DNA of 64,000 nt from assembly GCF_032854445.1 (NCBI RefSeq), contig NW_027017972.1:60001-124000 (forward strand). Direction: 5' to 3'. Source of the stretch: Liolophura sinensis (taxonomy: Eukaryota > Mollusca > Polyplacophora > Chitonida > Chitonidae). Shown piece by piece: positions 28,201 to 43,500 of this stretch; position 1 is the first letter of the stretch, and each line of letters opens with the position of its first letter. The notes under the pieces are model-generated. The model was not told where the DNA came from. It made no database searches and saw nothing but the letters and a program-made list of their open reading frames with translations. The position numbers and the translations under genes are program-made.

Positions 28201-31200
28201 ACGTGTGTAGGATATGAGTGACATGACACTGTTTTGCCTTTGCCCATGGATGGACACGTGGGTAGGGTATGAGTGACATGACACTGTTTTGCCTTTGGCC
28301 ATGGATGGACACATGTGTAGGGTATGAGTGACACGACACTGTTTTGCCTTTGGCCATGGATGGACACGTGTGTAGGGTATGAGTGACACGACACTGTTTT
28401 GCCTTTGGTCATGGATGCACACGTGTGTAGGGTATGAGTGACATGACACTGTTTTGCCTTTGGCCATGGATGGACACGTGTGTAGGGTATGAGTGACATG
28501 ACACTGTTTTGCCTTTGCCCATGGATGTACACATGGGAAGGGTTTGAGTGACATGACACTGTTTTGCCTCTGGTCATGGATGCACACGTGTGTAGGATAT
28601 GAGTGACATGACACTGTTTTGCCTTTGGCCATGGATGCACACGTGTGTAGGATATGAGTGACATGACACTGTTTTGCCTTTGGCCATGGATGGACACGTG
28701 GGTAGGGTATGAGTGACATGACACTGTTTTGCCTTTGGCCATGGATGGACACGTGTGTAGGGTATGAGTGACACGACACTGTTTTGCCTTTGGCCATGGA
28801 TGGACACGTGTGTAGGGTATGAGTGACACGACACTGTTTTGCCTTTGGTCATGGATGCACACATGTGTAGGGTATGAGTGACATGACACTGTTTTGCCTT
28901 TGGCCATGGATGTACACGTGGGAAGGGTTTGAGTGACATGACACTGTTTTGCCATGGAGGATGGACGTAGGGTATGAGTGACACGACGCTGTTTTGCCTT
29001 TGGCCATGGATGGACATGTGTGTAGGGTATGAGTGACATGACACTGTTTTGCCTTTGGCCATGGATGGACACGTGTGTAGGGTACGAGTGACACGACACT
29101 GTTTTGCCTTTGGCCATGGATGCACACGTGTGTAGGATATGAGTGACATGACACTGTTTTGCCTTTGGTCATGGATGCACACGTGTGTAGGGTATGAGTG
29201 ACATGACACTGTTTTGCCTTTGGCCATGGATGGACACGTGGGTAAGGTATGAGTGACACGACACTGTTTTGCCTTTGCCCATGGATGTACATGTGTGTAG
29301 GGTATGAGTGACATGACACTGTTTTGCCTTTGGCCATGGATGCACACGTGTGTAGGGTTTGAGTGACATGACACTGTTTTGCCTTTGGCCATGGATGGAC
29401 ATGTGTGTAGGGTATGAGTGACATGACACTGTTTTGCCTTTGGCCATGGATGGACACGTGTGTAGGGTATGAGTGACACGACGCTGTTTTGCCTTTGGCC
29501 ATGGATGGACATGTGTGTAGGGTATGAGTGACATGACACTGTTTTGCCTTTGGCCATGGATGTACATGTGTGTAGGGTATGAGTGACATGACACTGTTTT
29601 GCCTTTGCCCATGGATGTACACGTGTGTAGGGTACGAGTGACACACCACTGTTTTGCCTTTGCCCATGGATGTACATGTGGGTAGGGTATGAGTGACATG
29701 ACACTGTTTTGCCTTTGGCCATGGATGCACACATGTGTAGGGTATGAGTGACACGACGCTGTTTTGCCTTTGGCCATGGATGTACACGTGTGTAGGGTTC
29801 GAGTGACATGACACTGTTTTGCCTTTGCCTTTGCCCATGGATGCACACGTGTGTAGGGTTTGAGTGACATGACACTGTTTTACCTTTGCTCATGGATGGA
29901 CACATGTGTAGGGTATGAGTGACATGACACTGTTTTGCCTTTGCCCATGGACGGACATGTGGGTAAGTTATGAGTGACATGACACTGTTTTGCCTTTGGC
30001 CGTGGATGGACACGTGGGTAGGGTATGAGTGACATGACACTGTTTTGCCTTTGGCCATGGATGCACACGTGTGTAGGGTTCGAGTGACGTGACACTGTTT
30101 TGCCTTTGCCCATGGATGCACATGTGTGTAGGGTTTGAGTGACATGACACTGTTTTACCTTTGCCCATGGATGCACACGTGTGTAGGGTTTGAGTGACAT
30201 GACACTGTTTTGCCTTTGGCAATGGATGCACACGTGTGTAGGGTATGAGTGACATGACACTGTTTTGCCTTTGCTCATGGATGCACACGTGTGTAGGGTA
30301 TGAGTTACACAACACTGTTTTGCCTTTGCCCATGGATATACATGTGTGAAGGGTACGAGTGACACAACACTGTGTTTCCGGTCTCTCTAACATGGTGCAT
30401 GCTATGGCACCGTAAGAATTTCTCATTGAAACTTGATTTATAGACTTACTCAGCACATCAGAAAAAATGACTGTGACATTTATATCTGTTTCCAGGCCTC
30501 TTCCAAAACAGCCAAGGTTAGATTATTTGTGGTCTTTTCTTTTAAGCCTACATTAAAAAAAAATATCTGGAATCTGCCTTAATTGTGATGTAAATGTGTA
30601 TGTTCATGTATGTCACCAAAATCTGAGAAAAAATTATCATGCAGATTTGCTTGACCTGATTCATCAAAAACCCACTCCAAGTTTTACCACAGTCCTTCAA
30701 ATACATGGTGTTCACCTAACTTGCTGCAATCAAACACTGCATAGCAAACAAAACCCATGTCATAACGAGAGGGGGGCCCCTATGGAACCTCATCCCACCT
30801 CATTCCTGTGTCCAGGTCCTTTGTTTACACACCATGAGATAAGCAGTGGATCAGCCAGGCTAGTACAACTGTTACTCCTGTAACTGTAGTATTCTACATC
30901 TACCATCTTCATAAAGTGCAAGCCTACATGTACCTCTGTCTTCTACACTACACACGGACACAAGATTAACTACAGGCTGTCCAATATCTCAGCAATGCCC
31001 CTCCACATGTTCATACTTCATTGCTTGTGGGTAAACAGCATGACGAAATTGCTGACTTTCCAGAAATACAGTACACCATTTTCAAAGTTATTATTCATAC
31101 ATGTAGCTGACGTGTTTTGAATTGGGCCTATAATGTATACCCACCGTATTACATGTCCTTCATTTTTAACCTGAATTCAACTTCTCTGACACATCATAAA

Positions 31201-34200
31201 AGAGCATTTTAGTGTGTAAGGCCTGTATTTACAAGTTAATGTACATATTTATATGTGTTCCTTGAATATACATGTACTGTTGATTATAGTTCACATAGTT
31301 CATCGGTGCCCACAGTGTTACTCAAAATCCACACCTCCTGCATTGCACGAGTCACTTTATCCCCCCGCCCCCTCACCATACCCTACCAAACCCCCCAAAA
31401 CGGGAACATGCATTCCACAGACCATGTAAGCCCATCACACCCCCTGCCATATCATTGATTATAGTTCACATAGTAAATCAGAGGCAATAACTTTATTCTA
31501 CTGGAGTCTGAGAGAACACCATCAAAATTTGCCTCCAGTAAATAAACAACATGTAACCATGCCTCAATGTTGAAGAATTACAGTAAAGTCAACTGGTCCA
31601 AATGACAATTGGAGGCTGCCACTTACCTCGTGAGTTCTTCGTGTAAATTATTTGGCTCAGAAGAATAAAACTTGACTCTGAATCGGAATGTGTAAGGTGG
31701 ACCAACTGAAAGATACATAAAACATACATGTAATTACCTGTGCAAGAATTTCATGAAATGGTTATTCTAAAATTGCTGGCATTTGCCGTACAGCAGCTGA
31801 AGAAGAAAACACATCAAAGAATCAACAAGTACATGTATACCTGTACATTGTATAACAGTTGGCTAAAAACTCTGGGATTTTGGAATTTAGGATGGAATTT
31901 GTTCTGTACAATGGTAAACAAATCAGTTCCAATTCTTATTACACAAACAAACACTATCAGCTGGAAACAAGTCTGAAAACTATGCAAATTAAGCATCAAT
32001 CTGGCTATATGCAAATCCTTCTGTTAAAGTGTGACATGTAAATCCGCTATTATGGCAAGACTGACTGACTGACTTTTTTCCCCCACTAGAAAGTGTAAAC
32101 ACGAAAAATCGAGTGAAGCTGATCTCACAGGATGACACGTGTAATATAATGCAACATTCACTCTTATTCACTTCTTTTCCATTCTTAAGTACGGCTTAAA
32201 ACACCAACCATACAACTACAGTATATAAATCATTCATTTCTGTTTCACAATTTTTACAAATCTAATAACTATTGGAGCTTTCCTGGCTTTGACCTATTAA
32301 CACAGCGATTAATTTAATAATCCTTCAGTTAATTCCAGCTTCACTCAAGGCTACAGACTGCCATGGTAGCTGACCTTTAGTGCTTTGTCCTGCACAACAA
32401 GGGAAACAACTCCAGGTACACAAGTATAGAAAACTTACAGCATCTCTGGTAAACACAGTATCATATTGGGCTATGCCCCATAAATATCCCGTGATTTACT
32501 TTAGTCAGTGTAGGACATCTTAGGACACAAAGGACTTAAGACCGGGGAGGGTGATGCTGGGGTTCAGAGTGAACTAGCTGGCTAATCCCATAAAACTGTT
32601 CTTATCAGAGGCTGGAGGCAGTCAGGGGAGAGTCTGAAGGCAGTCAGGGGACAGTAAAACAGGTCTGCATTAACTCACTCTACCCTAGATAAGACATTTA
32701 TCCTACATGTAGCTATGACTTCCAGGCTTCAATGTATTTTACAAAGAAACAACTGCTGGCATACAGCATACACTTCCAAGTATTTGTGATTTTTACATGT
32801 GCATTACATGATGCCTAAATCTGTTTGGATCAATAATTATGACTTTAAGTTTAATAATACCAAGTCTTCCGCTATGATGGATACATGTACACGTACATGT
32901 ACACGTACATGTACACGTACATGTACACATACATGTACACATACATGTACACATACAGAGATGTAAACAAGTATAGACGTAAACATGCAAGTATCTACTT
33001 GATTTATTTATTTGATTGCTGTTTTACGCCGTACTCCAGAATTTTCACTTATACAACTGCCAGCAATGAGGTGGGAGGAAACTGGGCAGAGCCCGGGGGA
33101 AACCCGTGACCATCCGCAGGTTGCTGGCAGACCTTCCCAAGTACAGCCGGAGAGGAAGCCAGCATTAAACATGCAAATATAGATATAAGCTGTGTGTATA
33201 TTTGAACAGGTAACAATGTGTGATACATGTTAATGACAGTGGTCTGCTTTAAGGAACAGATGCGTCATCTGCTTGGTGTAAAAGACAGTAATTTCCATAC
33301 GAACATTTAATAAGAATATCTATGAAAACCAAAAAGCAAGAAAGGTGCTTGGCACATTACTGAGAAAGCTTTGTATACAGCATTCCCCTGAGAAGCAGCA
33401 TGATAGTCAAGGAACTACATGCCCTGTACTCTGTAACACACTATCATCTGTGCACCCTTCCAGGTTAAAAAAATCTTTTCCACTTCTTCAAATTACCACC
33501 CCTCTCCTATGCACTGTTAACAGGTAGTTCATATTCATCTCTTCTTCAAATTAACACCCCTCTCCTATGCACTGTTAACAGGTAGTTTATAATCATCACT
33601 TCTTCAAATTAACACCCCTCTCCTATGCACTGTTAACAGGTAGTTTATAATCATCACTTCTTCAAATTAACACCCATCTCCTGTGCACTATTTACAGGTA
33701 GTTCATATTCACCACTTCTTCAAATTAACACCCATCTCCTGTGCACTATTTACAGGTAGTTCATATTCACCACTTCTTCAAATTACCACATCTTTCCTAT
33801 ACACTGTTTACAGGTAGTTCATATTCATCACTTCTTCAAATTACCACATCTTTCCTATGCACTGTTTACAGGTAGTTCATATTCATCACTTCTTCAAATT
33901 ACCACCCCTCTCCTATGCACTGTTAACAGGTAGTTCATATTCATCATTTCTTCAAATTAACACCCCTCTCCTATGCACTGTCAACAGGTAGTTCATATTC
34001 ATTATGTCCCATTAACCTTAACAATAACTGAACTATAACCTGGGTTTGAACCCTTGAACAGAACAACCACCATGACCTGATCACAGCCCCATTAACAAAC
34101 AGTTCAACTCCACCGTGCTATAAACACGTACTTCCAGAGGATTTATTTTAATGGCTGAGGTGTGCAAAGTTTGATCTTTTTTTTAAGCCTCTTGACACCT

Positions 34201-34518
34201 CTTGTGAGTCAGTTCTGATCACCACGATAGGACAATGGACTGGTGACTACATTTACATGGCTATGGTTGACCTGGTTTGATTTGACCATGTCTGCAGTAA
34301 ATGCGCACTTTGTATACTTAATGTAAGCAGCAGTGCCCTTAAGCTCCGTTAGGTAAATATGCACAGGTATAAATTTTTTTGCCTCTGAATGACTCTAAAC
34401 CTATTTGTCAGATTATTGCAGCTCCCTAATGTACAAATTTGCTTAAAATACTAATGTGAAATGTACCGTAAATCTCCTAAAGTGCTAATCCAAATATCAT
34501 GCTACATGTATATATCTC

Positions 34519-34557
<39 letters not shown>

Positions 34558-37500
34558 ACTGAATCTCACGCTTTCTTCACAGCTCAGACAATATTTATGG
34601 AGTCCAATGGGTGTGTGTGTGTGTGTACTGAATCTCACGCTTTCTTCACAGCTCAGGCAATATTTATGGAGTCCAGTGTAGATATTCCTTCCTCTCGGAT
34701 GCAATTTACCCACCCTAATGCTCTGATTATGGTGATAATAAAAGTTTTGTTATGTTTGCAAACACCGAAGTTTCACAACAAGTAAACAATTTTCCAGACT
34801 ATGCACATACATATAAATGTCAGAAAAACACCTGGATGACCTTGTGTAAAGGCTAATGAAATAGGGCTGTTCCATTATGCATATAATATGCGCACACGTA
34901 TGTGCCTGTTGCTTGATGGAAAATCATTGACACTGTGCTAGTATGTCACTCTAAGTTGTATTAACGTGTGAAGACATTCATTTCTGCTACCTTTTTTCAG
35001 ACGTTTATGGTAACCACTTCCCCTGGAGTTTTGACCCGCATTTAATGTCACACTGACAAACACATGGAGTTCTGATATTATAAACACACAGCATCTGGGG
35101 TCAACAGCCTGCCTACCTCTTTATAATTACACATGTATGTACATGTAACGAGTTTCTCTTCCACATGTCCTAATAAAAAAACATCCCACACATTGCATGT
35201 ACAGAGCTTTCATTAAAGATTAAATATAGGTACATATGTACAATGTACAGGTAGGTCACCTACGAAAACTTAACACAGATTCTGAACACACCTGTAGCCC
35301 TAAAACCTTCAGAAATTAAAGGCAACAAAAAGCCCAAACGGTTCCAGCAGATTTGGACTTTGAAATATACCTGCACATGTACATGTGGATGCAACTGTTT
35401 TTTATCTGGAGCTACACGTCAAAGTGCAGTCACGGAGAGCCTGGCGTCATCGACATAAATATGTAGTACATTTGGAACACAGTAAAACAAATACATGTAT
35501 TTTATTTTATTTAATTGGTTGGTGATTTATGCCATATTCCAGAATATTTCACTCATACAACGGCTGCCACCATTACGATGAGAGAAAACCAACCAACCAG
35601 GACATACAATGACAGTAACCATACACGTACATTGAACCTAGAGAGGAGCAGTGCTCCCTCCACCCAGGACATACAATGACAGCAGCCATACACGTACACT
35701 GTGTCTGGAGAGGAGCAGTGCTCCCTCCCACCAGGACATACTTTTACAGCAGCCATACACGTACACTGTGTCTGGAGAGGAGCAGTGCTCCCTCCAACCA
35801 GGACATACAATGACAGCAACCATATATGTACATTGTATCTAGAGAGGAGCAGTGCTCCCTCCAACCAGGACATACAATGACAGCAACCATACACGTATAC
35901 TGTATCTGGAGAGGAGCAGTGCTCCCTCCAACCAGGACATACAATGACAGCAACCATACACGTATACTGTATCTGGAGAGGAGCAGTGCTCCCTCCACCC
36001 AGGACATACAATGACAGCAACCATACACATACATTGTATCTAGACAGGAGCAGTGCTCCCTCCACCCAGGACATACAATGACAGCAGCCATACACGTACA
36101 CTGTGTCTGGAGAGGAGCAGTGCTCCCTCCAACCAGGACATACAATGACAGCAGCCATACACGTACACTGTATCTTGAGAGGAGCAGTGCTCCCTCCAAT
36201 CAGGACATACATGTACAATGACAGCAGCCATACACGTACACTGTGTCTGGAGAGGAGCAGTGCTCCTTCCAACCAGGGCATATAATGACAGCAACCATAC
36301 ATGAATTATGAATGAAAGACATGCATTCATGAGTACAGCATAAAACCCCAACCAAATTATTGCAAAAGTAACACTACTCCATGCAGCATCCACATACGGA
36401 AAATGACCTAAAGTTTCGTCCTGGGACTCGGAAAGTGTATCCTAGGGTTCATTTCGTCCATTGTGGTTGTTACTGACTGAGCTCTGCAGGGGAGCACAAG
36501 GGGTGGTCAGGAGATTATATGGACAGTTCAATAATGTAATAAACAAGCTCACTCTTCACTGAGCAGTCTATGCTCCTACCACCAACAGCTCATTTTTTCC
36601 TCAGTTTAAATTAAAATGATTTTAGCACCTGCACTTTGCAACAGGCTGACTGTTTTATTATCGTCATTTTGTCATAAATGGGAAGTTGGAAGAAAACTCC
36701 GGAGATTAAGCGTGACTAATCAGTACCTTTCAGCAGGGCTCTGTGTATATAAATCTGTAGCAAAATGTAGCATGCGGCAAATCAATACTTGTAAACTAAG
36801 CCCACCAGCAGACGAGATGATGTCAAATTACGATCAACGTGACTCCTACACATATGCATTTGCACCGCTGCAGCTTAACATAGCTTGTTCATTCTGGTGT
36901 AATTTTAAGGAAAGTCAACTTCCACCCAGATTTCGTAAACATGAATACGTAATTTACTTAATATTTCAGAGTCCCCTCAGATGAAATTTTAGTCATATAG
37001 ATTGGTTTTATCTACATGTAGATAGATACAAGCCACTTACAATCACAGGACTCGACATTTCCACGTGTCTACCCATTGATCAAGTGACTATAGCTGGTGA
37101 AAGGTAACATAGGCCTAACACTATTAATCTGATCGTCTGCAGCGTACATTCTGCATGTCCATTTCAGAGAGTGCTTGGAATTTAAAGGTTTGCAATAGAC
37201 ATAGCATGTCTTAATACTTTCTTCGATTTCACTCATGGGTATATTTAGAGATCTACATGTAAGCCTACAAGTAGGGAGACCTGCACACCTCACTGTCAGT
37301 GACTTGGCCCCATGTGCCGAGGATTAGCAACCAGAACTACTAAGTGCCATGCAGGGTAATGAAATGGGCGGGGTGCTAATTGCTGTCTTCTGCCATCTCG
37401 CCGATAACTCAGATCATGCGAAGGTAAACGACAGTAACTCAGGTGCGACACTTCAGGTCATTTACCGCACATGAACTTGTGACATACCCAATTTTTTCAG

Positions 37501-40500
37501 CCTTTGTGTATATCTGTGAGCTGATCCAAAAGTAACTTCAGCATTATTCTGAAGGGCTAGAACAAGCCCTCTGGGTTTGAATGATGACATCTTTAGGGAG
37601 TGTCAGTGTCTAGATCGCCTAGATCAATAAATCAAAGTTTTGAAGATCAAAGTAACCTTCAAAAAGAAAAATTACTTAGTGCTCACTTAACTGTACTAGT
37701 TATTATTACTTAATACATTCTGTACTTACTTTTGACCTGCTTCTTGATGGGCTTGGTTGGATCCAGCCAATGCTGCAAAAGTCAAACAGACAACAGATAC
37801 AAAGTATTAGTCAACCAAACCACATGTACCCTCGCAAATTTGCATGTACACATGCTTGTTTATTTGACTGGGGTACTAAAATGCCATATCCAAGATCATT
37901 TCACTTACACGACACTGGGACCTCTGTAGCACACTGGTTAGCGTGCTAGTACAGCACAATGACTCAGGACCCTCCCACCAACAGATGCTGTTGGCGCGAG
38001 TCCTCTGTGGGTGTACATGGGAAGGTCTGGCAGTAATTTGCAGATGGCCGAAGAGAAACCCGGCCACTGTCCAGTTTACTCTCATCCACACTGCTGTCCG
38101 TCATTGTATAAGTTAAATATTCTTAAGCACGACTAACAGAATATTGTTTTTCTTTTTCATATCTTTCCACTTTTTTTTCCCAAATTTAATTAAAAAACAA
38201 ATGAAATGCAGATCTACAAAAAATTCTGAACACGAATAACCCAGTGGCGTATGGTATACAAGTAACACATAGTAACAAACATACACAGTACAATGCCAGA
38301 ACTTACATTAACATTGTGAGCATCTGTATATTGCAGTCCAAAGTAATCTTTCTCAATGATGTCCAGGTAGTAAAACACCTGCTCCAGTAAACTGCTTCCT
38401 TCTGCCTTTTTCTGTAAACAATAAAATATATAATGTGAGCAAGTGCATGCTTAGGGTTTAATCTAGTGCTGCTTCACTGAGATGACTTACCAGAGGCAAG
38501 CAATCTGCCCCGCCCGGGCCATTATACTGATACAGGTCAACCAGTCACTGCACTGTCCTCTTAATGCTGAACGCCAAGCGAGGAAGTTACAACTTCCTCT
38601 TTTAAAGTCTTAGGTGTGACTCGACCTAGGACTGACCCTGGATCTAACGTCTCTGAATTGGACTATAAACCGACCCATTTACAGATAAATCCAGTGTACA
38701 TGTAGATATAAACATATGAAAGATACGTGTCCAAGCCGTTGACAAAGTAACAGCATACTATTTCTACATTTTGAATTTTGATAATTATCACACTCTTTTA
38801 TTGTGTGATGATAAACCTCAACTGGTTTGATATTACAAAGGAGGCGATTAAAGACAACAAATCACATGTTGTGCTCGTCTGATGACCAGACGCAAATCAC
38901 ATGTTGTGCTCGTCTGATGACCAGACGGAATGTTCAGCTTAAAATCATAAACTTAACCACTTAATTGACATTATTTCTAATGTCAACTGTGAAAATACAG
39001 TGTGAAAGACCTGTATGTCCCAAAAGCAAGGTTAAAGTGAACATGAAGTCAGCCACTAAAGCTGAATTAATTAATAAAGTAGTATTCGAGAAATGTTCTG
39101 TATAAATTTTAAAATCTACACCGCTTATTAACAAAGTAAATAGCAAACAACTGTCAGTCCCTAGGAACTCATTTGGTGACTAAATTTTGCCATGTATCTA
39201 GAGTGATGTCACAAAACCTAGGAGCTCTCTCTCATACCATCGGTATAAACAAAGTGACAATGAGAAAATACCAACAAAAACACTTGCTACCCAACCAAAA
39301 AGATGGAAACTGTCGAAGATTTTGTTTTTGAGGCCTCTTCACTTATAGTGGTGAAATAGTGTTGCGCAGAGTAAACCATTCTAAACTGTGGTGCTAGCTG
39401 TTCCCTGGGGTATATTGTTTCCACCTTGCTTCACTAATGACAACAGGAGTATGTGGCTTAATTCTACTGCACATGTATCCTGGAGCACATGTATCCAGGA
39501 GTACACGTATCCAGGAGTACATGTATCCAGGAGTACACGTATCCAGGAGTACACGTATCCAGGAGCACATCTATCCAGGAGCACACGTATCCAGGAGTAC
39601 ATGTATCCAGGAGTACATGTATCCAGGAGCACATCTATCCAGGCGCACACATATCCAGGAGTACACGTATCCAGGAGCACACGTATCCAGGAGTACACGT
39701 ATCCAGGAGTACACATATATGCATGGATAATTTTGCTGTGCACACTGGCAATATTTCTGTAACATCGTGGCCATGAATTCGGCGTGAACATGTCCATGTG
39801 TGCAAGACTCAGGCCATCAGTAACAACAACCAGAACCAACCCTCCAAAAATGGGCCCTACTCCAAATTTTTATTGACATTTTCATAGGACTTCATATATT
39901 CTTGTATATTTATTCTGATGTTAATTTCTTTAAGATCCCTATGTTTGCATTATTCAGAAAACGGGCCACACGTGATAATTTTGTTACCAAAATCCAATTA
40001 TTTGGGTAAAAATGTCTTAAATAGCAAGCTATCAAAAGCCTGGAGATTTCTGTGTAACTCGCTGTTAATTAAACCAGCAGGTGTTTGTGTGCAAGTTTAT
40101 TTTGAAAACATTTCCGTTACTATGACAACCAATTATCAGGCAAAGCAGCAAAACACCTGATCCAAAACCTTTTAGGAATCAATCAAGGTGACAAGGTGAC
40201 AAACATGTCCAAATGTCTGAGAATTCTGCACGAAAATATGAATGTTCTCTCACTAACATGTACATACATACCATTCCACATGCACATACCTACAGTGTAC
40301 ACGTACCTGTATTATTTAAAGCTTGTCTTTGAAGACATTAAGTTTATGTGTATCGCTAACATGTCCATACATACCATTTCCACATGCATGCGCCTACACC
40401 GTACCTGTATTACTTAAAGCATGTCTTTGAAGACATTATGTGTATCAGTATATTGCACCAACCACTTGCACACCTGTTCCCTTCCTAACATGAACACTGA

Positions 40501-43500
40501 TGTATACATTTACACTTAACTTGCATGTGTTAATTAACCTGAAGACATGATCCTAATTCCTCAACCTTTCTGCATATGAAAGAGCAAATTTCAGTGCAAG
40601 TTATGCATATATTTAACTTGATTTGCAGACAATATGACGGAGTGCCTTGAATGTTTTAAACAACATGTATATACTGTTACCCCAGCATAACGTGTGCACA
40701 TATGCACATGTGCAGATCCATGAAGCAATCAGGTACAAGTAATTAGAGAAATTATCCAACATCTACAGCTACAACAGATCACTGAACATTTCTAAAATCT
40801 GTTATTACGAGATTAAGTAGTCCTGTAAACTGTAATTAGCACAGACAGGAAATGTGATTGCTGATCAAAGCTGTTATCACTGTACAGGTACATGTATTCT
40901 CTGTCGCAGAGACCTGAGAGCAGCTTTCACATGTATGCACAGCCTGTATAAGGTCAGACGTGTGACAGATGTGTGACAGACGTATGAAGGCAGCACTACA
41001 TCATGTGTTCAGATAAAAAGTCAGACAATGAGATAATACTGACAAAGCACTTACCTATACAGGTACATGTACATGCATAGTGTATTACAGACACATCTAC
41101 ATGTATGCAGGTGAACAAGCAATGTTACATGTATATGTACCTGCTCTAGTAATATCAAAAATGGGAGAAATTTAATGGTAATAAACCCTTTAAGCAAGGC
41201 TTTGCAAATATAATGTCTGTGTAAAAAACATTACACAGAAGAAGAATGAACATGAAGAAGAATTCACACTGCATTAGCTGTGTTCTCCAACTTGGTATGC
41301 CACAAGGAGTGTGAGGAAACTGTAGACTGGAGTTCAAATCTTAGTACATCCAGTTACATGTACATATATACTGTATACCTGTACACACAGCTGTAACATT
41401 TTTAGACGTCAAATGCTTGGTACATGAACACTGTTCTCCCTTTTGAACCAAAGTAGATTCAAAAGCCCTTTCAACTGTCTTTGATATGTAATGATTGCAG
41501 GTTTTAATGCAGAATGAATATATTTACATTGTAGGGTAGAGGAGAGACTCTTTTTGTATTGTAATGATGTTTAAATCTTCCCCCTGTAATGTTCTGCATT
41601 GTAATAGAAACATGTTAAATTATTTCCAGGATTCGCATGCCTGACGGCCCAAAAAAATTCAAGCACTTTTCGAGTACTTAAAGTACAAATTCAAGTACCT
41701 CAAACGACACTCACAACCTCTGCTTTCGCGTACAAACTGCGACAACAGGCGCTGCTTGAATATGTCTTTAGGTCATTTCGTAAGCGTGGTTCAGCCATGC
41801 CTTGGCATTCGACTGGTACACAGCCTTGCGTTGGTGCCATAACCTTCAGTCCTTGCAGACATCACTGATACTCAGAAAACCCATCATTGATTCTTATAAA
41901 TTTTCTGCTGTCCGTCAGAATAAAAATCGCAGCTTAAAATTTTTCCGCACAACGCATGTGTTTTTAAACAGTGCCACTGTCAGTCACGAGTAGTCTAGGG
42001 CGGACTTGGGTGACACAAACAAAATTAAGTACTTTCAAGGACCTCCACATAAAAATGGTCAAATTCAAGTACTTTCCATTCGTTGAATAACCAAAATAAA
42101 ATTCAAGCACTTTCAAGGTTTTCAAGGACCTGTGCGAACCCTATGTTTCACTTTAAAAGAGATCATTTGATTTGGGGATTAATGTCGTACATGTACTAAA
42201 AAATTCTCTACCAAAAACTGTACAGAATGACAGAGGGCCAGTTTATGGCTGGAAGAAATCCAAGTGTCTGTAGACAAATCCCAGAGTTGCCCTGCATTAC
42301 ATGTAGGTACCTTGCATACCAGCTGACATACAGCTACAGCCGCTGCTACAAACGTTAGAGGTACATAGATTCACACCTGTCACCTCATTGGTCCAGGGCC
42401 AGACAGTTGTAGCCAACCAGTGTTGATCCAGTTCTCAACAGTTTGAGCCAGCTAAAGAGCCCATGTAACAGATTGAAGATTAATCACATTATTATTAACC
42501 TGGATTACTTACAAGCCTTACATCTGTCACTGTAGGAGCTATGTTCACGAAGTACAATAAACAAGATTAAGTAGATGTAGGATAGGATCTGCTCTGTACA
42601 CCATAGATTTAGTCTAAATCTGACAACCTGGTTAGCTGATAAACAACATTTCCCATTCACAGTCACAGATGTACATGTGTTACATAGCATGCTGGATGGG
42701 ATCAATCCCCATGAACAGGATTATCTCCGTGAGCTGGATTATCTCATCAGCTGGATTATCCCCATGAGTTAGCTCTACAGGAACTACAGGATTATCAGCA
42801 CTTCCATTATGACATACATATACATGCCCCAAGACAATCTTCACTAATCCAGTTTACCTGTTAATATTGCACCTGAATGACCTGTACAGAATACAATGTA
42901 CAACAATTTTATACACATTTGATGTATATTTTGTCCGAAAGGTTTAGGCAAAATTCAATCAAAAAGATGCTTCTTACATGAACATGTCAATGAGTCCGGG
43001 TATGCAGCATATCAACATGCCTTAAATGGGACAGAGAGAGACACAGAACTGACAGCTTTACCATTCAAAATCCCCAGTACTCAAAGAGTCCTGTGGTGTC
43101 TGGCTATTAAATCCAGATTTCCTCTAACACTGGGCTTTCACAAATAAACTATTTTATCGGTTGCTGCTCTGTTAATAAAACGGATTACCCCATACCATTA
43201 GCAGAAATGTCAACATTTACTGAGGACAAGGGGTGGTAAGCCGTATTTAGCCTTATTGAGCCTGACCACAAGAAATCACACTGTACACAGCGAATGGGTG
43301 TTCAATGCTCAAACATTTGTCATACTGGAGTATTGATACTGTGTAACACAGAGGTGGAAAAAGTCACTGCTTCCCAAAACTGTGCAAGCAAAAACTTTCA
43401 TTCACGAAACAAGACAAAGAGAAAGTGCTGAGTCAAAATGCCTGCCTACAGAGTCCCATAACAACAGTGTGTGACCAAACATCAATTTCACACGGCTTGA

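Noticed and set aside
27232-30145. Minus-strand open frames of about 520 codons (repeats of [15 protein letters not shown])
   Set aside because: All three minus frames are open across the array because the 55 bp unit lacks stops; the frames encode the same cycling peptide. No start context, splice signals or domain.
35553-36302. 249-codon minus frame ([18 protein letters not shown])
   Set aside because: Shadow of the 67 bp array; neighbouring frames are also open.
39381-39839. 152-codon minus frame and three plus frames over the same DNA
   Set aside because: Product of a 16 bp repeat; frames on both strands are open equally.
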